From: Eucommia ulmoides
Taxonomy: Eukaryota; Streptophyta; Magnoliopsida; Garryales; Eucommiaceae
Direction of reading: 5' to 3'
Length of the DNA stretch: 64,000 nucleotides
NCBI GenBank assembly: GCA_016647705.1
Contig: CM028328.1
Coordinates: forward strand, 7,450,114-7,514,113
Positions 45,621-55,979 of the stretch are shown piece after piece (the stretch's first letter is position 1; every line of letters starts with the position of its first letter). Below the pieces are notes generated by a model. That model saw only the letters and a list, made by a program, of their open reading frames with translations. It was not told the origin of the DNA and ran no database searches. Made by a program: the position numbers and the translations under genes.

Positions 45621-46051
45621 AGAGAGAGAGAGAGTGTGAGTGATAATTAATATAAATAAGAGAGAGGATTTGTTTAGGGGTACATGTGTCTTTTTAGTGT
45701 TCTTTTTGTTTTTTTGGAGGACTAAAAACTTAATTGTTTGTACTATTTGGTTTGAATTCTGACCAAACATATGAAAATGATTTTTTTCCTCAATGATCTC
45801 TCTATGGAGGACTATATAATAAAAAACTCAATTTATTATTTAGTCATAAATTATATACAAATCTGTTATAGTATACCCCAAGTCACCGAGTTCATCTACT
45901 ACTGATTTTCATAATGCAATTTTCTTATTTAATTAGTATTTAAGTTGTTTCCTTATTGTATGTTTTATTTCCTTTTATTGTTATTGGTCTCTTGTTTAAA
46001 TAGGAATATTTTGATATTAATAAAATGCAAGCCATTTTATTATTCTCCATA

Positions 46052-46063
46052 TGGTATCAGAGC
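46052..46063 (+). other. Primer-binding site of the non-autonomous copia element
   Basis: tggtatcagagc starts the base after the 5' LTR and is the classic site complementary to the initiator methionine tRNA 3' end used by plant copia elements. Confidence 0.85.
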
Positions 46064-46298
46064 ATTCGATTTCAAAAAAAAAAAAACCTAGCCGCCTATA
46101 TATAGAGAAAATTTACAGCCGCCGCTGGCCTTCATGGCCTCCAGCTACAAACTCTGATGGCAGCTACCATGAAACAAGTTCTCCTACTTAATTTTCAATT
46201 TTTTTTCTCTACTACTTGCTCTTTTCAAATACCCACTTCTCTATTTTCGTCAATTTCTCTCTCATTCTTCCGCTGTTTCTTTGTGTTACAGACACGTA

Positions 46299-46854
46299 GG
46301 TGGCGTTTGGTAACCGTTTTTGTTTCCATTCCAATAGTGGGATGAGAATGAAATGAGAATTTTGTTTTATTTTTGGGAGTAGAATCGCGTTTGGTAACGA
46401 TGATTTTTTTTTTTTGTTTTGGGAAGGGAATTGTGTTTGGTAACCATTTTATCCTAAAATCTTTTTTTTTTTTTTTGGCCTGACGGCGGTGCTCCGGGCA
46501 ACGGCCGCCGGCGGTGCTTCGGCGTCGGAGACGGCGGTGGCCCCCCCCCGGCGATGACTGGACGGTGGTGGCGCCGGCGACGGCTGGAAGTGGCCGGGAA
46601 TTTTTCGGCCGGACGGTGGCCGGTGGTCGGCCGGTAGGTGAATAGTAACCATGTGTTTTGGGAATAGAATGAGAATAATGAGAAACAATTTTTTTTTGTT
46701 TCTCATTTCTTAAGAAAAAAGTGGGCACAATTCTCAAATGGGAATGAAATGGAAACAGAAATAAAAATTACCAAACGCTATTCCCAAACAAAATTCTCAA
46801 AAATCTGGGAATGGAATGGAAATTTCTGGGATGGGATGGGTTACCAAACGGGGC
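46299..46854. mobile_element. PIF/Harbinger-like MITE, copy 3
   Basis: Same termini and arms as copy 1 and in the same orientation. The GC-rich core (46477-46640) is shorter. The flanks show GTA (46296-46298 and 46855-46857), which departs from the usual TWA target. It is inserted in the internal region of the non-autonomous copia element. Confidence 0.78.
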
Positions 46855-48285
46855 GTAGTGTCTCTTTATCTCCAAAACACCTATGCAGTGTCTTTCTTCT
46901 TCTTCTCCAAAAGACCTATGCAGCGGCCTCTTTTTTTTTTTTGTCCCCGTGATTACTATCCTTAGAAACAGCAGCCAAAACCAAGCCCCTCATCAAGCTT
47001 AAACCAATCACTGATCAAAGTAGGAGGAAATTTCTTCACTATATGAATCAACCTTTTGGCTTGCTTCGTCATCGACTTATTCACCATCCCTTCAACCAAA
47101 TACTTTAGAATTAATCACTTCTTCTCGTGTCTCATACTTCAGAAAAATACAGAAACCACCCCCTGCAAATGCTATTCTCAATATTCTCTTACTGACTTTT
47201 CAATTTTCCAAAAAATAAAAAAATAAAAAAAATAAAATACAAAACCCATTCTCCATCTCCCGTTCTCATCTCTCTGCTTAACCCTAGCCCTAGTCGCATA
47301 CATGGCTGCCTCTCACCCCTCACCTATTGCTCTCAATCCTACTAATGCTCCCAGCAGCATACATGGCCGCTCCTATCTTTTGTCATTCTCTCTATCTTTA
47401 TCTCTCAATCGCTAGTTCTCGGCGATTCAATCTCTCTCTCTACAAGATCTGTCCGTTTTGCTGTTCGTTAGCCATCACCGGTAGTGTTCTTGGCTGCAAG
47501 ATTCAGCCGTGGCCTCCCACTTCCACTTCTCTCCTCCCTCTTCTTTCCCCAATTGTCTACGTGTTTTGGAAACAACTCCAAACATTTAATCCGGAAATCA
47601 TAGAAACTACCCGACTAGTTTCCAAAATTCATCTTTCTGCCCAAGTTTCTTAAAAAAAAAAAAAAAAAAAAAAAAAATCCTATGTTTTTTCCCCAATAAA
47701 ATACACTTACCGAACCCCATTTTGCTATTGGATGAACTCTCCTGTTTTCCTATGTAATTCTGGTCAAAATCGTTACTCACTGACGTGCCCCAACCCACAT
47801 GCAACATTCTATAGATTTTTCCTCTGAGATTCCCTCTCTTTCTCACACACGCACACACGATATATCTATCATTATTTCTTAGATCTCTTGAGTATTTGTG
47901 GCCCATCTATCTTCCTCTCTCCTAAATAAAAAAAAATAAAAAATTGTCTCCTTATGGATTTCTATCATGGCGATTTATGTTACATCGCAAATAAATCTCG
48001 CCAACTACAGCGTGCCTTTGACTCACAAGATGTAGTAGTTGAGGGGCCTCTACCAGTCAAGGGTTTGTGCCTACGACAAAACACTTGTTCGGAGAGATAA
48101 AACTTGTTACGCGCTACAGAGCACCACTGCTCGCTACAACGAGCCCCAAGATGTTCCAAGAAAATGCTCCAACGAGCCTCCCAGCAACCAGACGCTAACA
48201 ACACCAAACCTCTAGCCCTAGCTCATTTTCTTCTACTCAATAACAAGATTGGACACTCCTACCGAAATTCCATCTTGCGGGGGCA
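46855..48285 (+). other. Internal non-coding region of the copia-type element
   Basis: No gag, protease, integrase or RT similarity on either strand. A 29-base A run lies at about 47650-47679. Frames of up to 108 codons (47327-47653) look like chance: they have no motif and the DNA is CT-rich. Confidence 0.5.
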
Positions 48286-48474
48286 TGTTAGAGTATACCC
48301 TAAGTTACCGAGTTCACCTACTATCGATTTCCATAATATCATTTCCTTATTTAATTAGTATTTAAATTGTTTCCTTATTGTATGTTTTATTTCCTTTTAT
48401 TGTTATTGGTCTCTTGTATAAATAAGAATATTTTGATATTAATAAAATGCCATTCTATTATTCTCTATAAAATC

Positions 48475-49560
48475 ATAAAATAGATTTTCACCTACTATTA
48501 TAAAAGCCTTCAGAGATATTTTAGAAAACAATTCCATGTTCTTTGACCATTTTTTTCTCCATAATTTACATAAAATGTCATTTTGTAAAATATAACAAGA
48601 TGTGAACATTCATATTTTTATTTTGTTATTTTTAAACATGTTAATGGGTTGATTGTACTGTTATGAATGTTCACAATTTTACAATAACAATTATGTTCTT
48701 TGTTGTATTCAAACGGTCTTCTATTTTGCATTCTTTTATTATGTTCACAAAAATTACGGAAAGAACATTTGCTTTTTTTGGTATGAACATTCACACAACT
48801 ATTTAAAATAGTTGTGAATATTCAGGGAGAAAAATGTGAAAAAAATTGAAAAATTAAAAACTAAATCAACGAAGAACAACAAATAAAAACATTGAAAAAT
48901 AACCCCTAAGATCAACAAAAACAAACCAGTTTGAATATTCACCAACCACAATGAATATTCCCAAAAACAAAAAATGGTATGAACGTTCATCAGATCACAA
49001 TGAATATTCACCCCAAAACAAACCGATATAAACATTCACAAAGAACAAAAAAGAAGAAAAACTCCACCACAACCAACAAATCAAAACAGATCTGAACTGA
49101 CGAAATGTATTTCCTGATCTGAAATTTTTCAGATTTGAAAAATTCCAGATGAGAAACCAACAACAAATCAAAAATATCGAAGAAAGCCCTAAGATTAATG
49201 AAAAACAAATCAGTGCGTTAATCACTAAAACGCAAATGAACATTCACCAAAACACATACCAGTATGAATATTCAAAAAAAAAAAAAAATCATTGCGAGAG
49301 GTAGTGGCAAACATCAAAAGGTAGCGGCGAATGATGAACGACAGTAACAAACAATGAAGTAGCGATGAATGGGATTTTTCAGATTTCAAAATTCCAGAGA
49401 GAGATGGTGATAATCTATATTTCTTATCAGAGACTGAGAATAAGAAGAAATTGACATTGTTTATGGTTTCTTATGTACTGGTGAAATGGCTTTAATCGTA
49501 GAAGGACTTGGAGTGGGAGGCAAAACCTCCATAGAAGAATACATAATCAGCCTCGACAAT
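48475..49560. other. Intergenic DNA with repeated gaatattcac/gaacattcac words
   Basis: Between about 48600 and 49280 the words tgaacattcac, tgaatattcacc and their complements appear at least ten times at irregular spacing, with AT-rich filler. No gene seen. Confidence 0.45.
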
Positions 49561-49910
49561 GACCTATTGGAAAACTACAATCACATCACCTAGAGAGAGG
49601 GGGGGCGATGATTGACAGTTCCACGACTGCGATTGTTCCAGATCTGAGAGAAAGGGAAAGGGTAATAGTCGACTGTTCCATGTTAGCCATTGTTCGCGAT
49701 GGGCCAAGAGAGAGTGGTGGTGATAGTTCGCAGTGGACCGAGAGAGAGTGGTGGTGATGGTTCGCGGTGGAGCGACTTCGCGTGATGGTGATGGTCGGGG
49801 CAAATTCCACTGCAGCGGACCGACTTTGGTGGTGGTGATGATGGACTTGTGGCTGAGAGAGAAAGAAAAAAGAGAGAGAGAGAAAGGGCGAATGAAAATG
49901 AAGGCAAAGA
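49560..49910. repeat. Short-unit direct repeats, gt-rich
   Basis: Words gagagagtggtggtgatggt, ttcgcagtggaccga and ttcgcgatgggccaa repeat three to four times (49690-49800). They generate open frames on both strands that are low in complexity. An AGAG run lies at about 49856-49884. Confidence 0.5.
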
Positions 49911-50279
49911 TTATGGTTTTTCCATTATATACATAGGGTATATGTGTCTATTCACCAACTATCAAGCATTAAATACTATCAATGTTTTAGAAAATGAATA
50001 AATCATAACACAACTGTTTAAAAGGGCCATTTACTAAAAAAAAAAATCTTAAATAAGAGTTAAACAATAAAAAAAACCTAATTTAAATTGCTTAATAAGT
50101 TCAAAAATACTTTAACAAAGAAAACTCCCAAACTAAACAAATAACAAATTGACCATAATAAAAAATAGATATTGATGGAGGATATCTCGCAAAATTCCAA
50201 CTACACGAGGTATGAGAATTGAGGTCACGAGAAAGGAGAGAACCTGAACCTCGATTAGAATTTTGGGAGATCCAAAGAG

Positions 50280-50735
50280 ACAACTAGGGCTCTAATGAGA
50301 TAGCTCAATCTCGAATTACCTAAGATTGAGAGCAAATACTGCCAGCTCGAGTTTTGATCTATTGTTTGGGACTTGCTTCCGAACTCCATCAAATAAGGAA
50401 AGAAGATCAGATGACATGTTTCGAAGATGTAATCCCTTAATCGAGGTATTAACCTGGTTCACAGGGAAGACTTTCCTACGCCTATAAATACAAGAGGCAC
50501 ATTGTCAGACAAAGATAATCACACTTTCACTAGGGAATTTTTTTTTATCAAAATACTCTTATAATTCCTAAACTCTACTAATTCTCACACCAAATGTACA
50601 ACTCTATATGCATTTTTGCAGGAACTTTAGTCCAAGATTGAAGGTGTGCCATATCTAATGATCTAGTTTCGGACATCATTAGATTGGTACGTTTGTGGGA
50701 ACAAACTATGGTTTCTCACTCTTGAGAAAAAAAAT
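50280..50735 (+). repeat. Possible LTR remnant (R-U5-like)
   Basis: cctataaatacaagaggcac (50480-50499) followed by aatactcttataattcctaa and ending gcatttttgcaggaac (50611-50626) resembles the TATA, R and U5 order of plant gypsy LTRs. No matching partner LTR could be found in the window. Confidence 0.35.
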
Positions 50736-51765
50736 ACATGGTAACCATTTGATCTGGGATTATTATGAGAGACCAAGAAACGAAAAGGCAACAAATTCAC
50801 ATCACAGACCCAAGCGTCAATCTATACGATGAATTCCACTCTTGCTTTGGGAGATGATGAAAGAAACAAGATATATCTCTCAAATGAACCTATAAAGCAT
50901 ACAATAGTTGACCGAACCGATATAACTGCCGCTTCCTCCGCCATTGTTGTAGGGTTATGTGCTCCTTTATACATGGTAACCATTTGATTAGGGATCATCA
51001 TGAGAGACCAAGAAACAAAAAGGCAACAAATTCACATCTCAAACCCAAGCATCAGTCCAACCGATGAATCCCACATTTGCTTTCAGAGATGATGAAAGAG
51101 ATGCGATATCTCTCTCGAATGAATCTACAAAGCATACAATAGTTGACCAGGCAGACACAAGTGCCTCTCTTTTTTCCATTGTTGTGGGGTTATGTGCACT
51201 GTTATAGTGAGGCGCAAGCCATGGCGGATGAGGGAATGAGAGTCCGACAAGAACAAAATTGGGAAGTAGAACTAAGGACGGAGGGTCAAGAGCTGAGGCA
51301 TGAACTGGAGCAACTATGATGATAACGAGAAGAGATGCACTCAATTGGGAGATAACTCCTAAGACGAGCGTAAAGCTCCACCAATCGAGAAGACTCCCAT
51401 CATCGACTCTAGGCTCAAATGATGTGGGCCACATGTGACCATCTAATTTTGGGTATCATCATATTGGTGTTGTTTATGGGAACAATATATTATTTCTCAA
51501 CCTTGAGAAAAAGTACATGTTTACCATTTGAATAGGGATAATGATGAGCGACCAAGAAACGAAAAGACAACAAATTCACATCACGACCCGAGCATCGATC
51601 CATCTAGTGAATCCCATGATTTGCTAGTGGAGATAATGAAGAAAATGAGAAATATCTCTAGAATGAACCTACAAAGTATGCAATAGTTGATCGGGCAAGC
51701 ACAACTATTGCCCCATCCGCCACTGTCATAGGTTATGTGCCCTCTATAGTAAGGCGCAGGCCATT
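50736..51765. repeat. Three direct copies of a unit of about 235 bp
   Basis: Copies start near 50738, 50972 and 51511. Each runs from (g)taaccatttga through gagaccaagaaacgaaaagg, caacaaattcacatcac, gatgaaagaaa, gaac(c)tacaaagcatacaa and ends gttatgtgc. The second is followed by an extension (gaggcgcaagcc) shared with the third (aaggcgcaggcc). The first and second copies are directly adjacent. No coding seen. Confidence 0.7.
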
Positions 51766-53765
51766 GCAAACGAGGGAAAAAGATTCGACGAGAACGATGT
51801 CAACAGACTTCCAATCATTCACTATCACATACATGCTCAATAGACTTCCATATTGTATTTAGAACTCATCATACGTGTTCAACAGACTTTCGTATTGTAT
51901 CTAGAACTCGTTATTTTATGTTGTCTAATAACATGGAGCTTGCTTATATTTTTCATGTTACTATCAAATAGAGAGATGATTCTCTTTAGTGTTTGTCTCG
52001 TAAGACAACTAGATAATTCAGAACTTAAACCAACCTTTCGGAAGTTAAAATAAATTTTAATTTCCAAATTAATTCGAGAACCAGGGTTCGATTAAATAAT
52101 TTTCTTAATAACTTTGATTGTAGTTTAATTCATTAATATCTATATAAAGAAATATAACCAACAAACAAAAACGAACATAAAAGTATTTACATTTAATTTT
52201 AGATCAAAGGTCTTTTATGAATATAAATGTACTCCCATTTAATTTTTTGAATCTCACTTGCCTCTGGAGAAACAGGTAAATTATAAATGTCCCTACATTG
52301 TCTGAGACCTTACATTGTCAACATATTGGTCTCCAAACCTTCGAGGATAAGTAACTCTTACTTGTCCCCTTAGGGGCAAAGACCTTATTCATATTCGGTC
52401 TCTAATTTGATCATACTTCACATCATCAGTATATTTGCATATTTCCTAATTAAGTTATACCCATCCGGCATGGTCCAAGCTAGTCCTAATGAATCCCTCA
52501 CATCATCAGCATATTGAATGCCATTACTCTACTCTTTACATGTTACAACTGAAGACCAGTTCATCGTAAGCTCAATTTCCAAGACACGGTCTTGCATCAT
52601 TACCATATTGACCGATTTTAGGCTTATGGAACCCATATTCGAACAAATCCCCTAGTGGAAGATTATGAAGATGCATATCTCATACATTCTCACTTACAAC
52701 TTAACATTTACTTTGAGAGATATTTATTTAAATCTCATATATTCTAACTTACAACTTAATATTTCCTTTGTGAGATATTTATTTAAATATCATTTTTTAA
52801 CTTATTTAGTTTGCTTTACATGCGTCATTATACACATAACAAACTAACCCCATATAGGCATGTTAATTGGGTAAAAAAATAAACCAATATAAAATAATTG
52901 CCCATACATACATATAAATGAGTTAGGATGATCATGGACTTGCAGTTCAATTCAACCTAAGCCCCTGAGCTATCTTTATATTTAATTTAGTCATGTAATT
53001 AATTAAATTAACTGAAGACGACATATCTCATGGGCTTTCTTCTTAGGCTTCCAATATCCTAGCCTCTACCGCTCCATGCTCCTAAATGGGCCTCTTGATT
53101 TTTCAATCATCGTTGGGATTTCTCTTCATCTTCTTAAATTACAAATACAAATAAAATATATTAAAAGAAAGGGTTACATTCCGAAGGAAGAAAGAGGTAT
53201 CGAAAAGGGGATCAATACAACAAAAAATAAAATAAAATAAGACACAACATGTTATAAATAAAGATAAGTTCGTCATGCTTGTTTTACTAGATCTTTATGT
53301 ATTTGCATTACTTATTTGAATCTTAATACCACCTAGATTTAAATAAGAACTACTTTACTTTCTTGGGATTAAAATCAGATTCTCAAAAATCCGAAGAACA
53401 CTTTTCTTTTTGAGTGTTCTGTGTGGATAATGTTAAAGGAAATACACTTGTGTTACTTCTTAGAAAATCGTTCATGGTAGTGGTTGAATGCTGCTTGGGG
53501 GTAATGTGCAAGGATGGTGGCGATCGTAGGCAATTTTGGTTGATTGTGGCAAATGGTATGTGATGGTGGTAGGAGGTGGTGGTGAACAGTGGTGGCAACA
53601 ATTGTTCAAGTGGGTTGGATGGGTAGAGAGACAAGAAGAAGTAGAAGAAATGAAAGACACGGAAAAAAATAGCGATCCTTTCGGTTTGAACCAAGCAATC
53701 GCCATTGATTTAGGGCTTGTACAGAGAGTGATTTAGGTTGCTCAAGCCTTACCGTTGACATGACA
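51766..53765. other. Intergenic DNA, no gene recognised
   Basis: Contains a 57-bp direct repeat (about 52675-52790: tctcata(c/t)attct.acttacaactta). The rest, including the 53380-53700 GTG/CAC-rich stretch, shows only overlapping low-complexity frames. Parts of 52250-52640 have the style of a decayed LTR, but no ends are visible. Confidence 0.4.
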
Positions 53766-53769
53766 ATCC

Positions 53770-53931
53770 ATTTTCATCTACAATCTCATGACTCTTCTCG
53801 TTGGCTTTCTGATTCTTGTGTCTGGACTGTCAATCTCCAGCATTGAAGTTGCTTTCTTGCTCGGTACTCTCACTTGGCGAGCTTTTGGGCCCTTCGGTTT
53901 CCTTCTTGTGGCCACTTATTTTGTCATTGTA
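53770..53931 (+). pseudogene. Single exon resembling VTE6 (DUF92, phytyl-phosphate kinase family)
   Basis: The frame from 53788 reads LLVGFLILVSGLSISSIEVA, then FLLGTLTWRAFGPFGFLLVA and TYFVI, ending at a good donor (ATTGTAAGT at 53929-53937). This is the membrane-segment pattern ending in LLGTLTWRAFG.FGFLLVA.YFVI that I know from the N-terminal part of plant VTE6, an integral chloroplast membrane protein of the vitamin E / phytol salvage pathway. The next expected exon (beginning G/TAATKVK) was not found downstream, so this is a captured or duplicated exon, not a complete gene. It could also be the last remnant of a decayed paralogue. Confidence 0.5.
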
Positions 53932-53936
53932 AGTCA

Positions 53937-54552
53937 AAAATCGTTTCTTCCCGTGGATCGTCTAATTATTGTATCCATGTTTTGCTTAGTGAATAGATTT
54001 GATAATCAATTGAATTCAATAATTGATTGTACTTGTTGACTTATCATTGATCGATAATTGCATTATTTACGTATAATTTACTTGCGATGATAGATTTATT
54101 ATTATTTATGCGTAAATTTTCAAAAGTTTTGGCTGTGCATAGGTTAGTTTTTCCTGCTATGTGAGGAGGCTCGACGGTGACAACTACTACAGTAGTCGTG
54201 AGGAGGTTCGACGTTAATGGTAAGAAAGTTGGTGGTGACACGACAACGAAACTTCTACAAATGAGAGAGAGAGGAGAATAAAGAAAAAAAATAATAATTT
54301 AAAAATAGAAAAAAAGAGGATAAAAGAAAAAAATACAAAGTTGTAGTTGTGACACTTTTGTCTTTTTTATTTTAATTAAGAGGACAATTAAGTTGTTTTG
54401 TATTTTTTTAATAGAAGATGAGTTTCTCTTTTTATTTAAAGTAAATATAGGGTAAAGTCTAGGTTTTTGAAGTGGACGGAAATAAAAATATTATTTAAGG
54501 CAAAGTAGAGGGGAAAAAAAAAAGAAGACAATTTACTCTATTTATAATAGAG
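53937..54552. other. AT-rich intergenic DNA
   Basis: No gene seen. 54410-54540 holds a MITE arm like those near 21100 and 41770 (gggtaaagtctaggtttttg, then aggcaaagtagaggggaaaa). Confidence 0.4.
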
Positions 54553-55425
54553 TGTTTAGATGGTAAGTCCCTTATTTTACCCTTAATTTTAAAAAAGTCC
54601 TAAAACCAATTGTAATTTGTGCTTTAATCTCTCACAGTAAAAAAAAGGCTTAAGGTCTAATACACTCTCGTAATTACATGTATCTAATTTGTATGTAAAA
54701 TATTTGTTAGATACAACGAATATTACACAAGTACATGTAATATTATTACATGTAATTTGTAACATGTAATTAATATTATACAAATACATGAAACTAATAT
54801 TACAAAAGCGTGAGCACATGTAAGACTAATACTCAAGCAAAAATTAATATAAGGGACTTGTTGGTACGTAAAACTGGTACATACCTTGAGTATGGTTAAG
54901 TTGGACGCTCCTTTTGTTGAGGTGGAGTAGGCGGTTGAAAATTCCTCACGTGAGCTATCCTGGGTCAATCTGAAGGGCTGACCTGCTAAAGTCTAGAGTC
55001 CCTACTGTGCCGAGTGACTTGTATCTGTAACGTAACTTGGTCGGGGGTTTCCCAGAAAGTCCTTCCGGCGTGAGAGTAAGATCTCAGGAAGAAAAATACA
55101 ATATGCTTTAACTTAGATAAATAAGTATTGAGGTTCGTGTCAAATATGTAAATAATGAAATTCACATCACCTTATAGCGTTGATTTGTTCCCATATTCAT
55201 AGAAATGGAATTTGCATACTAAAATTGCATAGGAATGGGCTAGGACTTTTTGGCCCATTTAGAGAAGCCCGCGAACCTTTTGTCACTGGGTCGGGGCCCA
55301 AGTGCGAATTCGGTTAAGCTCAAAAATATCCTTATCACGACTAAATCATAACTTAAGTTTTAAATGGAACTAATAACAAATTATACTTATTATTTGAGAC
55401 TAATCACCAATTATGGTTTTATAAT
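54553..55425. mobile_element. MITE-like repeat, copy 2, split by another insertion
   Basis: The same blocks as 41221-41665 occur at 54553-54866 and 55335-55425. In between, about 54867-55334 is a foreign, GC-richer stretch (with gctgacctgctaaagtctag and agtccttccggcgtgagagt) that looks like an LTR piece. Its TG...CA ends could not be set. Confidence 0.5.
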
Positions 55426-55473
55426 ATTGATTTGGTTCAAACATGTGAGGGTTAATTTTGCCATCCTAAGGAC

Positions 55474-55979
55474 ATGGCAGTGGCAAATTACGTAAATACA
55501 GAGAATCGGCGGACAATGATTGGCACTAGAAAAACACTGTATAATTATAGCTCATCTCCAACGTCTCTGTTTCAGCATCGTTTTCTTTTTGACTCCTCGT
55601 TTCTACCATTTCTACTTTTCCCGGGCTTTCGTCCAAACTCGCTTTCCGGTTCACTTGCCGGACCTCCGGCCAATTTTCCGGCGATTTTCTCTCCGAAAAA
55701 ATTGAAGCCGTCTTTCTTTGGCATTGTTGTTGGCTTATTGCTTGATTTTAATTGTAGAAAAGAGACTTTTTTTTTTTTCGATTTTCTTTCTTTGGATTTA
55801 TGATCTGAGATCTGAAATTGAAAATTGTTTCAGAGAGGTTGATTCTGTGAGCGTTTACTTCGGAAATCGGAATCGGTCGTTGCATCGTCTCGTTTACCGC
55901 CATGGTTAATCACTTTTTCTGAGCCTTTTTCTTTGTCGAATCGAATAGTGTACTGAATTTCCGAGGGACAGAGAGAGGG
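55474..55979 (+). promoter_or_regulatory. BEH gene promoter and 5' leader
   Basis: A possible TATA (tgtataattat, 55539-55549) lies about 430 bp before the ATG. The leader is T/C-rich in its first half, contains several upstream ATGs with frames of up to 109 codons, and a T-run near 55768. Upstream frames in this gene family's leaders can dampen translation; whether these do is unknown. Confidence 0.4.

Larger units (their letters stand above)
45864..48469 (+). mobile_element. Non-autonomous copia-type LTR element
   Basis: LTRs 45864-46051 and 48286-48469 both start TGTTA.AGTATACCC and share gtatttaa(a/g)ttgtttcctt and tgatattaataaaatg. They end in ATA instead of the usual CA. A perfect primer-binding site tggtatcagagc (initiator Met tRNA type) follows the left LTR at 46052, and a purine tract gcgggggca precedes the right LTR. 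The target duplication AAATC is exact (45859-45863 and 48470-48474). The internal 2.2 kb codes for no retroelement protein and holds the third Harbinger MITE. Confidence 0.88.

Noticed and set aside
54866..55334. A complete solo LTR inside the second MITE copy
   Set aside because: The stretch is clearly foreign and LTR-like in style, but no TG...CA ends or target duplication could be found, so no element was called.
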